Shown: positions 23,109-35,728, counted from the stretch's first letter. The stretch: 64,000 nucleotides of DNA from Gordionus sp. m RMFG-2023 (GCF_954871325.1 NC_088776.1:34396508-34460507); one strand, 5' to 3'. Numbers and translations are program-made. Notes: a model not told the origin generated them from the letters alone.

Positions 23109-25402
23109 GGGTCATTCCATATTAAATCAATCACTTTACAACCCGACCATCTCAGATTTTACTAAAATTTGGCATATAAGTTAATAAAGTGTTGTAATTG
23201 ACGAATCCAAAATATTAGCCCCTTAACTCTACTAGAACCGGAGATATAGGGTCTCAAAAGTAGCTCTACGAGGTCATTTTTCGAAAAAAATGATTTTTTA
23301 AAATTGGGATAACTTTAATATTAAATGTAGTATATTTATCTATCATGGCTCATTTTATAGCCCTAAGTAAACTCTTCCACATATTTTAAATGGAATTATT
23401 TTTTAATTTAAAAAAATTTTTTAAATTGCGGTCAAAAATTTGTAATTAATTTTTTTAAATGTTAGTATAAATTTTTTTTTCCAATTTTCAGATATTTTGT
23501 AAAGAGTATCAAGAACTGTTCATATAAAAATTTTCAGAGTAGTAAAAAAAGAATTAAGTAGAAATAATCCAAAAAATAAAAAAACCGCTAGATGGCGTTT
23601 ATAATTTTAAATAGCTTAAAATTTAATTTTTGAAAATATAAGTCAATCTACCTTTTATTCATATCCTATAATATAATATTTGTTAAATAAAATCGCATTT
23701 TAGAACAAAAATAAAATTTCCGCTAGATAGCGCAAGTATTCTAAAATATCTAAAATAGATATAAAAAACCTCATTTTTGTGAAATATGTCAGTAGGTATT
23801 TTTATTTATTCTATAATATTTAATGCTTGGTCCCTAGGACATTTATGACATTTGTCAAAATAACAGGCTGGCAGTGGAGGATTGCAAATCATTTTTGGAA
23901 TTATGTCTTTGTAAGTCTTTATCTCAAAATCCTTATTTTTTGTTAAGGTTGCTAAATTGCTCCCTATTAGTAATAATTTAACATTTTGATGTATGCGGCA
24001 AACGCATACCGAGTGACTGCCACTTGAACCAGGCATAATATAATTTTTAGGGCGCAAGGTAGCAAACGTAGAAAATCCTATCTTAAGATCGGGGTAAGCA
24101 TCCTTATGTAAATAAATTTCTTTTAAATTATTTAGAAGTAATCGTTTTTGTACAGTAATTCTTTCTTCATTTTCTATTATTGAAATGAATTTTTTGTATG
24201 CTCCAATTAGGAGGTAACGTGGTTAATAAAAGATACTTTTGTGTTTTAGATAAGAAAGGGTATATTTTTCATATTTTGAATCATCAAATCGTTGCTATTA
24301 TTTATTTCCATAGCTGGTTGAAGAATTTCGCCTATTCCCTTTGAAATTCTTGCAAGCTTTTGCTTAGGATATCTCTTTTCTTTTAATCTCTTTTTTTTAA
24401 TTGGAGATTTTCCAATATCTAATAATGTAATTTAAGGATTCAAAGAGAGATGAAAAGAGTTGTGGGTTTTCATAATTTTTTGTTTCTATGGTGGTATTTT
24501 CATTGAAGTAATGTTGTATTCCTCGTAAATTGGAATATCCTCCTTTTTATATTTATATAAAGTTAAGCGGCACGCAACAGATATAATCTTCAATGTTGAT
24601 ATTAGAAAATTCAGACATCCATGGACATACCTCAAGGAGTCCGTTCTTTGATAAATGCTTTTTTATATTAAAAGGATTTTTACAAATCATGATATTCAAA
24701 TTTAAATAGTAATAATTAATTTTAAAAATAGATAAAATTCTTGTAAAAATAGATAACTGGAATTGATAAATTTATTTGGGAAATAAATCGAAAAATCGAT
24801 AATTAATTTAAATCATATTTATCTATTTTAGAATACTTGCGCTATCTAGCGGAAATTTTATTGTGCTAAAATGCGATTTTATTCAACAATGACTTATATT
24901 TTCAAAAATTAAATTTTAAGCTATTTAAAATTATTAACGTCATCTAGCGGTTTTTTTATTTTTTGGATTTTTTCTACTTTTCCTTTTTTACTATTCTGAA
25001 AATTTTTATATGAACAGTTCTTGATACTCTTTACAAAATATCTGAAAATTGGAAAAAAAAATTTATACTAACATTTAAAAAAAATAATTACAAATTTTTG
25101 ACCGCAATTAAAATTTTATAAATTAAAAATTAATTCCATTATGTGGAAGAGTTTACTTAGGGTTATAAAATGAGCCATGATAGATAAATATACTACAATT
25201 AATATTAAAGTTATCCCAATTTAAAAAAATCATTTTTTTCGAAAAATGACCTCGCAGAGCTACTTTGAGACCCTATATCTCCGGTTCTAGTAGAGTTAAG
25301 GGGCTAATATTTTGGATTCGTCAATTACAACACTTCATTAACTTATATACCAAATTTCAGCAAAATCTGAGATGGTCGGGTTGTAAAGTGATTGATTTGA
25401 TA
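23109..25402 (-). mobile_element. DNA element with ~600-bp terminal inverted repeats
   Basis: The left arm (23109 to about 23770) begins GGGTCATTCCATATTAAATC and its inverse runs from about 24800 to 25402. Landmarks present on both arms include ACAACCCGACCATCTCAGAT, GAACCGGAGATATAGGGTCTC, CTTTACAAAATATCTGAAAA and CCGCTAGATAGCGCAAGTAT. The right arm loses the last dozen bases. The centre carries a short Cys-rich reading frame on the - strand. No canonical DDE motif is visible, so the superfamily is not assigned. Confidence 0.85.
23806..24057 (-). pseudogene. Fragment of a Cys/His-rich transposon protein
   Basis: The frame reads GSSGSHSVCVCRIHQNVKLL near its start and PKMICNPPLPACYFDKCHKC near its end. 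This gives a Cys-x-Cys-x2-His cluster followed by Cys-x8-Cys-x4-Cys-x2-Cys, a likely zinc-binding module. I associate this pattern with uncharacterised transposon-borne proteins in animals but cannot name the family. Upstream on the same strand (24430-24060) are Lys/Arg-rich pieces such as KEKRYPKQKLARISKGIGE, interrupted by stops, so the gene is partial and broken. It lies centrally between the long inverted arms, as a transposon gene would. Confidence 0.55.
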
Positions 25403-25429
25403 CTCTATTTTTCTGGATCCAAGCAAAAA

Positions 25430-26480
25430 ATAATTTATTATGAATTTTGCTGGGCTTGGGAAATATTTTTCACAATTAATATGGGATTGGAACTGGCCTG
25501 GCTTGAAAAAATATTTTCAAAATTATTATGGTCTTAGATGTTTGAAAATTTTTTAATTTTAAATATGGGCTAGGCATTGGCTTGAAATTTTTTTTTAAGA
25601 CATGGCCAGGTCTGATCAAAAAACCAAGACCCATGCAACTTTCATATTCTGATTGTATTTTTAAATGTATTATGACTTTTTATTTCTGTTCTCAACTACC
25701 AAAATTATTATGGTCTTTGGTGGGTTTGAGAAAATTTTCCTAAGTGCATGGAAATATTAGATATATTAGGCATAGGTGCAATATTTAACACAGAATATTT
25801 ATATGGCTCTCAGGTAAAAGCTAATTTAAATATATTTTTACTCAAAAAAATAGTATTCACTCTTAGTCTTAATGGGTTGGCCTAGTCTGAAGTAGGGATG
25901 AGAAGGGTTAAAAAGAATAAAAAATAAATATGGTTTTTAGAGATTTACCTATCTCCAGGCTTGAGAAAAAATTTTCAAAATTACTATGGGTTAGCCAGGC
26001 TTGAGAAATTTTTTTTATATAAAATTGGGTTGGGTTTGGCTTGGAAAATATTATAAAAAATTATTATCAGCGATGCTTGGGAATTCTATTTATTATTAAC
26101 TATGAGTCAGACATTGGCCTAAAAAAAAAATTTTTGCAGACCTGGGCTTGGCTTGATCAAAAAACCAAGGCTCATGAAAATCTGATTTTGATTGTATTTT
26201 TAAATTCATTTTGATTTTTTAAATATTTTATTTTAGTTCTCAACTACCAAAATTATTATGATCTTTCATTGGGCTTGGAAAAATTTTTATGGCTTTTACC
26301 TTGCTTGGGAATTTTTTTAATATTAAATATTAGGCATATGTGATCACTAATATTTAACTAATAATATTGCTATTATCAAGTAAAACATTTAAATATTTAA
26401 CTCAAACCTTAGTATTTACATTTAATTTTAATGGATTGAACCTGACCTGAAGGGGGGATTGGGTAAAAAGAATAAAATTG
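25430..26480. repeat. Degenerate GGGCTTGG-type repeats, right block
   Basis: Ten or more imperfect units combine a G-rich core (GGGCTTGG, GGGCTAGG, GGCCAGG) with AAAATTTTTTxAAAATTATTATGG. Longer shared pieces include CTCAACTACCAAAATTATTATGGTCTTT near 25695 and 26240 and TGATCAAAAAACCAAG near 25612 and 26155. No coding content. Confidence 0.6.
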
Positions 26481-27379
26481 GATATTATTTTCGTAACAAC
26501 TATCATAAAAGTAAGGAAAAAATTCTCATTCCTTGTCATTTTTGATGGGCTATCTTAAATTATTAATATAAAAGATAAAAAAAATTTTCGAAAACCCCCT
26601 AATTGCTTAAAAACACAAATAAAACCATAAACGTAAACCAAAAATTAAGGACAAATTAGCGCCAAATTTTTTAATTTTATTTTTACCTTAAATATTTTTT
26701 AAGATGATGTGGCAGCAAGTTTAAATAAACAGCTTTCTCATTTTTTACCGTAATTCCAGCAATTTAACAATCTTAAAAAGTGTCGGTCGTAAATGAGTTT
26801 CTTTTGATCGTTGATATGAAATTGCCTGATAAGGCCTAAGAAGTTAATCTTTCTTAAAATATAACTTCTTTATTATTTATTTTAATTTAAAAAGAAAAAT
26901 TGGTAATTATTAATATAGAGGTTAGTTTGGTCAGCCTGAAACCAAGCGAAGCAAAAGAATCACAGGGCTCAATAAATCATGCATATAATTTTCATTAGAC
27001 AGGTATTTTGAAAAACTTAGAATTAAGCAAATTTCTGTCATTTTCATTCATAAAAAATTATGGGCTAGGTTGGAAACATGCATAAAATTATTTCATTGGT
27101 TGGGTCGAGCCGAGCAAAAATAATTGGGCGAGATCAGAAAACTTTTTTAAAAAAAATAATTTGATACTATAATTTAAAATATTATTATTTGGATTCTTTT
27201 TAACTTTATAACTATTTTAAAAAATAAATATCAATAATCAAATTGTATCAGAAATTTTCCCAAATTTATATATTACGGTATATTTTTCCTGAATCTGATT
27301 TAGAACTATCTTTATCAGAATATACAATAATACCTCAAATTTTCTTTATATATCTTCTTAGTCCATCGGGTGCCAGTTT
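26481..27379. other. Unassigned AT-rich stretch
   Basis: GGTCAGCCTGAAACCAAGCG near 26940 and GGGTCGAGCCGAGC near 27102 resemble decayed ends of the G-rich repeat blocks. No gene or structured RNA is evident. Confidence 0.35.
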
Positions 27380-27740
27380 CCATTCTAATGTCCATTCTCC
27401 CTCTCCTATGATCCTAAGCATCGACACTGGTAAAACATGGCATTTCCCTGTCATTATCTAATACTTTCACCCAGTTTGTCTTTGGCCCACTGGATCTTGT
27501 CCCTCTATCCAACCAATGGCATCTATTAATCCACCTCGGCCTTCCGTTTAGCGTGTCAAAATAATCAGCCTATTTCTTATCATTTCTTTTAGTCCTTCTC
27601 CTGGTTTTATCTATCTCAGGGATATCCTGCATATCCATCTAACAATTCTTATCTCCGTTCTTTCTAAGTTACCATCAGGTATTACCTTAATTCAAGTCTC
27701 GTTGCCAAACACCATATAAAACTATTGGGCAAATGTAACG
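27380..27740 (-). pseudogene. LINE reverse-transcriptase C-terminal fragment
   Basis: Read on the - strand, the pieces PIVLYGVWQRDL, RTEIRIVRWICRISLR and KPGEGLKEMIRNRL match the region downstream of the reverse transcriptase in many non-LTR retrotransposons (consensus LRKxDxxKLxxxEMRxxRWxxG). A later RRGRMDIRMETGTRW may be the RGRPxKxW stretch. The pieces shift frame and contain stops, no 5' portion or poly-A tail is seen, and the copy is an old, short fragment. Confidence 0.55.
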
Positions 27741-28439
27741 AGATCTGATTATTCTTTTCTGAGTATAATTTGCTCATTATGTATTCCTCTATAATATTTG
27801 CTATATTTTTTAATAATTAACTCCACCTTATTTCTGCTGGAAACAATGTTGAAATACCTTGACAAATCATGACTATATAAAAATTTAATCTGTCTACTCC
27901 AGAAGGGAGTGACACTCAAATCCCTCAATACACTATATCTGATATTGGAGTAAATTTATTTAACATATTGTGTAGTGGATTTAAAACACCAGGGTGTGTT
28001 CTAATTGCAATTTTAATTAATCATAAACTTCTTTCGAATTGCTCCTTTTTGTACAAAAATAAATGACCAAGATGTACAGTCATGATCGATTCTCAGAATT
28101 TAAGTAAAAAACAAATTTAATAAGTTATTTCGTGCATATCTACCATATGATAGCTCCTCCATATCCATATCAGTAATTGATATAGGAACACTTCCTTTCC
28201 TTAGTGCTATTTCTAATCTTTTCTAAAATGATTTCTTCTGGTAGATCATCAAGTCTCTATTTGTATCCCGTGTATTGGTTAGGTTAGTATCTGCAACGTT
28301 GACAATTAGATGTATAAAAATAAGAAAAAATTATATTATTGCAAGATATCAAAATACGATAGATAATTTCAAAATTTATTTATGTAATTTACATTTATAA
28401 ATTACAATTTTGTAATTTTTATATTTTATGAAATTTTTT
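27741..28439. other. Unassigned stretch between LINE and piggyBac remnants
   Basis: On the - strand near 28260-28110 a possible old coding piece reads RKGSVPISITDMDMEELSYG. It is flanked by stops and I do not recognise it. Nothing else stands out. Confidence 0.3.
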
Positions 28440-29890
28440 AAAACAAACAATATGTATTGGTATTTGACACATGTTACATATATATCTTGTCTGACTATGA
28501 CAAAGCTTACAACCCGCTTTTTGTTATCGATAATAGTTGTAGCATAATGATTATAAGTTAGAGGAAAATTGACTACTCATCTTTTTATTTACCAGAAGAG
28601 TTTTCAAAAGTGTCGTAGTTATTTCCCTCCGACATGTTAGTAAAGATTTTTTATCATCAGGATTCACTCGATTCCATGAATTTAGGTCTATAATTTTAAG
28701 AATAGGCCACCACCATTTTTTACCTCGGATATTTATTCTATATGACATTAGGTTATCGCACAGATCAACGCCACCATATTGGAATAACATGAATTTATTA
28801 GTCAGGTTGTGTAATTTTTATTTTGAGAAAATCTTAGAATCTTCATCGTTGCATAGAGGGCTAAGAGCTTTATGTTGATGCAACTGTCACCACTAAACTA
28901 TCATTCCATGGAACAAATATTTCATAAGTCATTTCAAATCAATGTCGTAAAAACCCCTATCCTTTTTGCCATTATTTTAATTGTTTGGGGAAAATTTTCA
29001 AGTCTATTTTCACTTTTAGTCTTAGTTGCGAAAAATCCCAGATGCTTCAAATGCGATAAAAGCCTTATTAGAGATGTAAAAAAAATTATTGAAGTAAATA
29101 GAATAAAGAAGGTACTTGAACAACTTTGAATAAGTTTGTGACACCGTACCTCCTAATTCAAGATGGGAAGCCATTGGGTTCTTATTTTTACCTTGATATA
29201 TATTAAATGCAAATATAAATCCATCGGAGGAAGCAAGGGTCCATTTTATATCCAAATCGAATGGGTTTACCTTTGACAAAAATTTACAGGAATGTCTTCT
29301 CGATAAGGTATCATACGCTCATCTAAACATAAATTATATAAAAATATACCGAACTATAGTAATATCATTGTCATTCAATCAATACATTCTTTCTTGTGGT
29401 AAGGGGTATCCAGTTAGGCCAGAAGAATTCCTATAAATCTTTTCATCTCTGACTCGGTTAGAATAAATATTTGATTGACACTTAATGAATACATTTCTTG
29501 ATCAAAAAATAATTAAAATATATTTGAGTTTTCCCGATCAAATTAGAAGATTCAATAATAATTCCTAATCATTATCAGTAGGTTTAGATGTGCAAATTGG
29601 ATCAATTATTCTCCATTTTGAATTTTTTCGAAATTTAATTTGCTTTTTTAATTTGTAGATATTGAGGATTCTAATATCAATGTCTGCTGGATTATGGTTT
29701 CGATCTCCCTTGCAGTATCTAGTGGAAGATTAGGTGTGTCGGTTAGCTCGTTTTCATCGAAATCTTCTTCATCCCTAATTAAAGCAGCATTAGGAGGTAT
29801 ATTTGCAACATCTGTTTTATCACCAGGGCCTTCATCGAAAAGCATGGATAGGGCTTCATCAACTTTTAGAAATTATTTTGTCATAATAAT
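28440..29890 (-). pseudogene. piggyBac transposase remnant
   Basis: Order on the - strand: an acidic N-terminal piece (29845-29648, EEDFDENELTDTPNLP), LCLDERMIPYRED near 29330, IKWTLASSDGFIFAFNIYQG then LYSIYFNNFFYIS (29279-29022), GGVDLCDNLMSYRINIR and KKWWWPILKI (28790-28551), and a Cys-rich tail GCKLCHSQTRYICNMCQ near 28520-28450. These match DDE_Tnp_1_7 and the C-terminal cysteine domain of piggyBac. In the xFFDNFF block the catalytic Asp is Asn, and frames change between pieces, so the enzyme is dead. TTAA-flanked ends were not identified. Confidence 0.85.
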
Positions 29891-30600
29891 ATTCTAAAAA
29901 TTTGGCAAATGTAAGATGATAATAAATAATTTACAAATAATTTTTATATTCAAATAAAAAAAATATAATAGAATAACAATAAAATTATGAATTTTCTGGA
30001 CCTTTTTATAAATATTAAAAATATTATGATGTTTAGTAAGAATATAAACAAAAATTTATAATAATATATTATGCCAAAATTTTTTATATAATTCTTTTTA
30101 GAAATATTACTTTATTTTAACCCTTATGTGATCAACGTTGCATAAATGGTACAGTAAAAAAACATATGATTATAAAGCCGACAATAGATAGAATGATTGG
30201 CCAAAATTAATTAGAATAGGTTAAGATCTATAAGAAAGGAATAAATACTCTTTCAAAGAGAGAGAGCCTAGAACAATATGGCATTTTAATAGTCCAAAAT
30301 TGTCGAACTTCAATGGCATCAAGCACATCAAAAATAAATATTTTTTAAAAAACTTTTTTTATGTATAATACAATTTTCGAGCTATAAGAATCATATATGG
30401 AAATTATTTCAATTCAAAAATTTTATATGTGAAAAATCAATAAATAACAACTGTTGCAGATACGATACGTTGACCATTAATGGGTTAAAATACCTCAACA
30501 ATTTATTTATTATGGATTGGATATAGCGAACAACATTTGAATATGTGAATTGAAATTCTATAATATGCAAAATTCATATTTTTAAGGGTAATTTTATCTA
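29891..30600. other. AT-rich stretch without recognisable gene
   Basis: No coding, RNA or paired-repeat signal was noticed in this stretch. Confidence 0.4.
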
Positions 30601-31460
30601 GAGTTGTGCCGATATTAAATATTGGATCAAATTGGGGCAATATTTAGCGTTTTTTAAAAAGATAGAATCGGGCCAATATTTTTTAAAAACCTATCCGATA
30701 TATTTTTTTATTTTATACATAATTTCATAATAGTATAAAAGGAACCAAAATTAAACTTATTTGGAATGTTTTTAAAAAAATTGAATTATATTTTAGTACT
30801 ACTTTCTGTTATATTAACTGCAAAAGGAAAAGGTTTTAAATATGTAGTGAATCACATTTAGCAAGTGTTGTTAAATGGTTCGACAGCTGATTTTTGAAAA
30901 TGGTTAACTCAAGATTTTAACTAAAATAAGATTTCTCAAGTTTGGAGATTTTGCTCATAGGTCACATAAAGGTTTGGATATCTATTGGCAAATTTTTAAG
31001 GCTTAAGTAATTATACCTTGGCTAATAATTTTGCACTTTATTTTAAATCGGCGAAACTACATTCATCTATAAACATTGCCCATATTTTAAATAAGATGAT
31101 TAAGTTATGGAGGATAAAAAAAGCAAAATACACTAAATCATTCGTGAAAATTATTTGACTTTTTTTATTAAAAATTGTAAATTTTTTTAAAAACATTGGT
31201 TGATAAATAAAAATCAATATGAATATAAGATTGGTTATTGGATACTAGCTCAATACCTATTTTAGCTAGAAAAATATTGACTAAGCCTCGAGATTTCGGT
31301 AGTAAATGTCCAACCCTTTGTATCATCTATGGGCAAAATATTAAGACTCACCTAATATTTTTCTGAATAAAATATTAAGTTAGCTATTTTTAAAAATCAG
31401 CTCAAATTGAACACTAGTTTTGATCAAATCAGTAAGAAGATGATGTGAATCGGTACAGCC
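30601..31460. mobile_element. Decayed hAT-like element with nested MITE
   Basis: GAGTTGTGCCGATATTAAAT at the left is echoed in inverse by GAATCGGTACAGCCC at the right. Flanks ATTTTATC and ATTTGATC agree at 7 of 8 positions. Within it, 30863-31415 starts AAGTGTTGTTAAATGG and ends GAACACTA, an old 553-bp member of the TAGTGTTGTTAA MITE family. It shares CTCGAGATTTCG and TTTTGCTCATAGG with the copies at 10803 and 63711. No coding content. Confidence 0.45.
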
Positions 31461-31888
31461 CATTTGATCTCAGCATATTGATTTTCTATATAAATTTATA
31501 AATATGGGTTTTCTTCTATTTTTAGCTACTCAACAAAATGTGGTAATCCTTTATTTTAAAAAAATAATTTCCATATTTAATAATCTGCTGGAAAGAAGCA
31601 ATTAAATTTTCAACAAAAATATTCAACAAGTCAAATATAATAATGGCTTTACTAATGAAATATTGGTTCCTGGTTTGTACAAGTAACATAATTATTTGAT
31701 TTGTATTTGTTGAGACAAAATGAAACGTGTGACCTTCACTATTTAATTAGTTATTTTTTTAATCCATGGCAGGCAAAATATATTTTATACTTTAATATTA
31801 ATGATTAGTTTTCCATATAATTAATAAAAAAAATTGTTTTTGAATAATCACAATGAAAAAAAAATTTTAATTCAGTTTTTAGCCGCTC

Positions 31889-34181
31889 TTACTTGGGTGA
31901 AATAGTTATGCATGTTTCAATAAAATAGTAAAAAAAATGCCTAAATAAATATTTATATATATATTATAAATATTAACTTATAATATATATTTAATTACCT
32001 GTAATACTTTGTTAAACCATGTGTTCTATTGCAACTATATAGATATTTATTAATGTATATAAAAGGTATTCCCTTTGATGATTTAATATAATTATTGGAG
32101 GTTGTTAAATAACACTCATTTATTTCTTCATTAACTTTATTTGAATACCAAATAAATTGATATTTAAAATATATTTATTTACTTTCAAAATTTTCATTAC
32201 TATTTGAGATCTCATTATTTGCTGATAAATATGTATAAATTTATAAGATATAACACTATTGAATATACTTTGATCACAAGATTCTATTTCAGATATCCCA
32301 TCAGATGGATCATGACTGTCATCTTGTTGAAATGGATTAAATAAATCTTATAATTATAAAATATACCTTGAATATCATCAACATTTGAAAATATTGAATT
32401 AATATCATTAGCTAAAATAAAATGTAAGAAAATATATAAATACTTTGGTTATTCATCTCTATAATTAAGTTAGAAAAATATATGTTAAGAATTTTATAAA
32501 TTATAATAATGATATAGATTGCATATATAAAATATTTATTCACCTTGATTATTTTGAATCATTTTTGAACATCTTGAATTTGTAATATTCTCTGAAATAA
32601 AACCTATATCTTATAAGAATTTTTTAATTACTTTTATTGTATAACTCCAAATCAGATGAATTTTTAAATACAAGAATATTAACTAGATAAAATTAATTTA
32701 TATTATAAAGGAAGCAATTTTAGTTTACCTTGATTATTTTCATACAGGTTTGAACCTTTTAAATTGAAATTGTTTTTGGCTAAAATTAATAATATTTAAT
32801 TTTTTATATTACTTTGATTGATTAATTCATCAGAAGCATTAAATAGGGAAATATTAACTAATTTAAATTATATACATTATATATTTTATACTATACCATA
32901 CTTTTAATATTCCCATCATTGTTTAGACATAATTTAATATTATTGCCTATAATTTTTAAACAAATAAGAGTATTTTATAGGTTTAAGTTACTTAGATTGC
33001 TTGTATTTCCATTTTTACATAAATTAGAAGTCTTGACTATAATTTATATAAAAATTTTATTTTAGAGGATAAAAAATTTACTTAAATATAAAAATTACTT
33101 AAATTTTTTGACATTGTTGAGTTATTGCAAGTTAAAGGAACATTATTATCTAATAATAAAAAATGATAAAAATGGTTCAAAATGTATACCACTTATTTTA
33201 ACAAAGCACTTATCATGAGGTTCAGTAGGAGTAAATAGATTATTTTTATATTTACCCCTACCATGACAATTAGATACTTTACACCTATAATATATTGTTC
33301 CATTTTTATTTTTATCTTTTCTATATTTGTTTTCACCATGACATAAAATATGTCTATTATTAATTGATTGTTTAATAATGTCATCTATTTAAAAAATAAA
33401 TAAAAAATTGTATATAAATTTTCGAATAGTCACTTTTATTATCTTCTGTGTTGTTGGATAACAATGTAGTATAAGAATTTAAATCAATATCTTATTTATA
33501 GAAGAGGAAACAAATTTAAAAAAATAACATTATATTACTTTGAATATCATCTGTACTATCATTTGAATTTGGAATATTAACTAGAAAAAAAACAAAATAA
33601 ATCAAAACAAAAAATAATAACTTAGATAATCATTATTCAAAATTGAGTTTGCATGTGGTTCTTGAATGGTTTCTATAAAGAAACTAAAACTTAAATAATA
33701 TTAGAGATATTAACCTTGAATAGAGTCATCTACTACATAATTTAAAATGGGAATGTTGTTAGCTAAAATATAACAAAAAAGGTATTAAGTATATTAAAAA
33801 TAAATTTAGAATTATGTAAAAAATTGAATTTTAATGGTAATAAAAATAATAAACCTGCATTTTTAAAAATGCAAATATCATGAGGTACAGTAGTGGTAAA
33901 CATATCATCAACGAATATACCTCTACCATGACAACTGTGTATACGACATTTATAATAAATCTTTTTATTTCCATTTTTATCTTTTAAATATTCATTTCCA
34001 CAGTGTGACAGCACCAAAGATCCTTTTCTAGATTTTTGAAATGATATAATGCCTATAACAAAAATTTTTAATAAAAATAAAAAAATAAGATAATACTTCC
34101 ACATTTGATTTTATTTCTTAAAATGCTAGGTAATGTGGGTATTTTATCACTTATATTTGAACTTTCCACATTTGACGACAT
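31889..34181 (-). CDS. FLYWCH zinc-finger micro-exon gene, 20 exons
   Basis: Exons on the - strand: 34181-34097, 34052-33855, 33762-33715, 33672-33622, 33580-33539, 33490-33434, 33384-33193, 33149-33099, 33036-32992, 32946-32902, 32857-32813, 32779-32729, 32682-32632, 32591-32544, 32458-32444, 32411-32367, 32346-32269, 32221-32183, 32134-31999, 31940-31889. They sum to 1374 nt, 457 residues, with no stop. Eighteen consecutive GT-AG introns are in phase 1 and the last is in phase 2; lengths are 20-92 bp. Exon 2 (residues ~29-94) and exon 7 (~161-224) each encode a FLYWCH finger: SRKGSLVL...YYKCRIHSCHGRG...PHDIC and NNRHILCH...YYRCKVSNCHGRG...PHDKC. Exon 19 holds a partial third, SSKGIPFIYINKYLY. 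The other exons encode Asn/Ser/Ile-rich linkers of 5-26 residues. No signal peptide is seen. Family members bind DNA or protein, often in transposon-derived genes. The function here is unknown and the 3' end is the least certain part. Confidence 0.75.
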
Positions 34182-34240
34182 CGTTATTATAATTAGAAAA
34201 TTAATAAACTGTCACATGTTTACATGCATTTATGATATGT

Positions 34241-34690
34241 AGTGTTGTTAATTAGTCGAGTTCTTTCGACTACGACTAATAGTCGTAGTCATGGAAATCG
34301 ACTAAAAACTTTAGCGACTAAATTAGTCTATTAGTCGACTAATTTGGTCGACTAATTTAGTCGACTAAAACGACTAATTAGTCGACTAAAACGACTAATA
34401 TAGTCGACTAAAACGACTAATATAGTCGACTAAAACGACTAATATAGTCGACTAAAACGACTAACATAGTTGACTAAAACGACTAATATAGTCGACTAAA
34501 ACGACTAACATAGTCGACTAAAACGACTAATATAGTCGACTAAAACGACTAACATAGTCGACTAAAACGACTAATTTAGTCGACTAAAACGACTAATATA
34601 GTTGACTAAAACGACTAATATAGTCGACTAAAACAACTAATTTAGTCGACTAAAACGACTAATTTAGTCGACTAAGTTGATTTTTTAGTT
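34241..34690. repeat. Left outer array: GTCGAC palindromic repeats
   Basis: About 15 near-identical 22-bp units (TAGTCGACTAAAACGACTAA plus AT or CA) follow a less regular leader containing AATAGTCGTAGTC. Each unit carries the perfect palindrome TTAGTCGACTAA or TAGTCGACTA. The arrangement is mirrored at 44730-45185. Confidence 0.97.
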
Positions 34691-35610
34691 AGCAGCATAT
34701 ATAGGTAAAGGTAAAAATATATATCGTAAACATATTAAGTTAAAATTTCAGTGAAGATGTACCATACAAAAGTGACAATTGTCATAATCGTTATTTTTGA
34801 ACTTTTTTGAATTTTTTCAAAGCATATAGGTAAAAATATATATTGTAAAGATGTTAAAATAAAATTTTAGTGAAGATGTACCATAGAAAAGTGACAATTG
34901 TCATAATCGTTATTTGTGAACTTTTTTAAAACAAATAGGTAAAAATATATATTGTGAAGATGTTAAAATAAAATTTCAGTGAAGATGTACCATAGAAAGG
35001 TGACAATTGTCATAATCATTATTTTTGAACTTTTTTGAATTTTTTCAAAGTAAATAGGTAAAAATATATATTGTAAAGATGTTGAAATATAATTTCAGTG
35101 AAGATGTATCATAGAAAAGTGACAATTGTCATAATCGTTATTTGTGAACTTTTTTGAATATTTTTAAAACAAATAGGTAAAAATATATTTTAAAGATGTT
35201 AAAATAAAATTTCAGTGAAGATGTACCATAGAAAGGTGACAATTGTCATAATCGTTATTTTTGAACTTTTTCAAAGTAAATAGGTAAAAATATATATTGT
35301 AAAGGTGTAAAAATGAAATTTCAGTGAAGATGTACCATAGAAAAGTGACAATTGTCATAATCGTTATTTGTGAACTTTTTTGAATTTTTTTAAAACAAAT
35401 AGGTAAAAATATATATTGTAAAGATGTTGAAATATAATTTCAGTGAAGATGTATCATAGAAAAGTGACAATTGTCATAATCGTTATTTGTGAACTTTTTT
35501 GAATTTTTTTAAAACAAATAGGTAAAAATATATATTGTAAAGATGTAAAAATGAAACATAAATGAATATGTACCATAGGAATGATAATTTTCATAATCGT
35601 TATATAAAAT
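34690..35610 (+). repeat. Left inner array: ~118-bp TGACAATTGTCA satellite
   Basis: About eight units, each with AGGTAAAAATATATATTGTA, TTTCAGTGAAGATGTACC, AAAGTGACAATTGTCATAA and a TTTGTGAACTTTTTTGAA segment. Spacing is 105-120 bp. The last unit is degenerate. Confidence 0.97.
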
Positions 35611-35728
35611 ATTTATCGAATTTTTAAAAGTGCTAACGGATCTTTGAAAAATTTAACACAAGGAAGGCTAACAAACTTTTAACGTTTATTTTTCATTTAA
35701 AATTCATTAGATAAACATTAAAAAATAT

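Noticed and set aside
33193-33384. A Met/Leu/Ile-rich - strand frame covering the same bases as FLYWCH exon 7
   Set aside because: The alternative phase gives a canonical FLYWCH finger that joins in frame to both neighbours, so this frame is a shadow.
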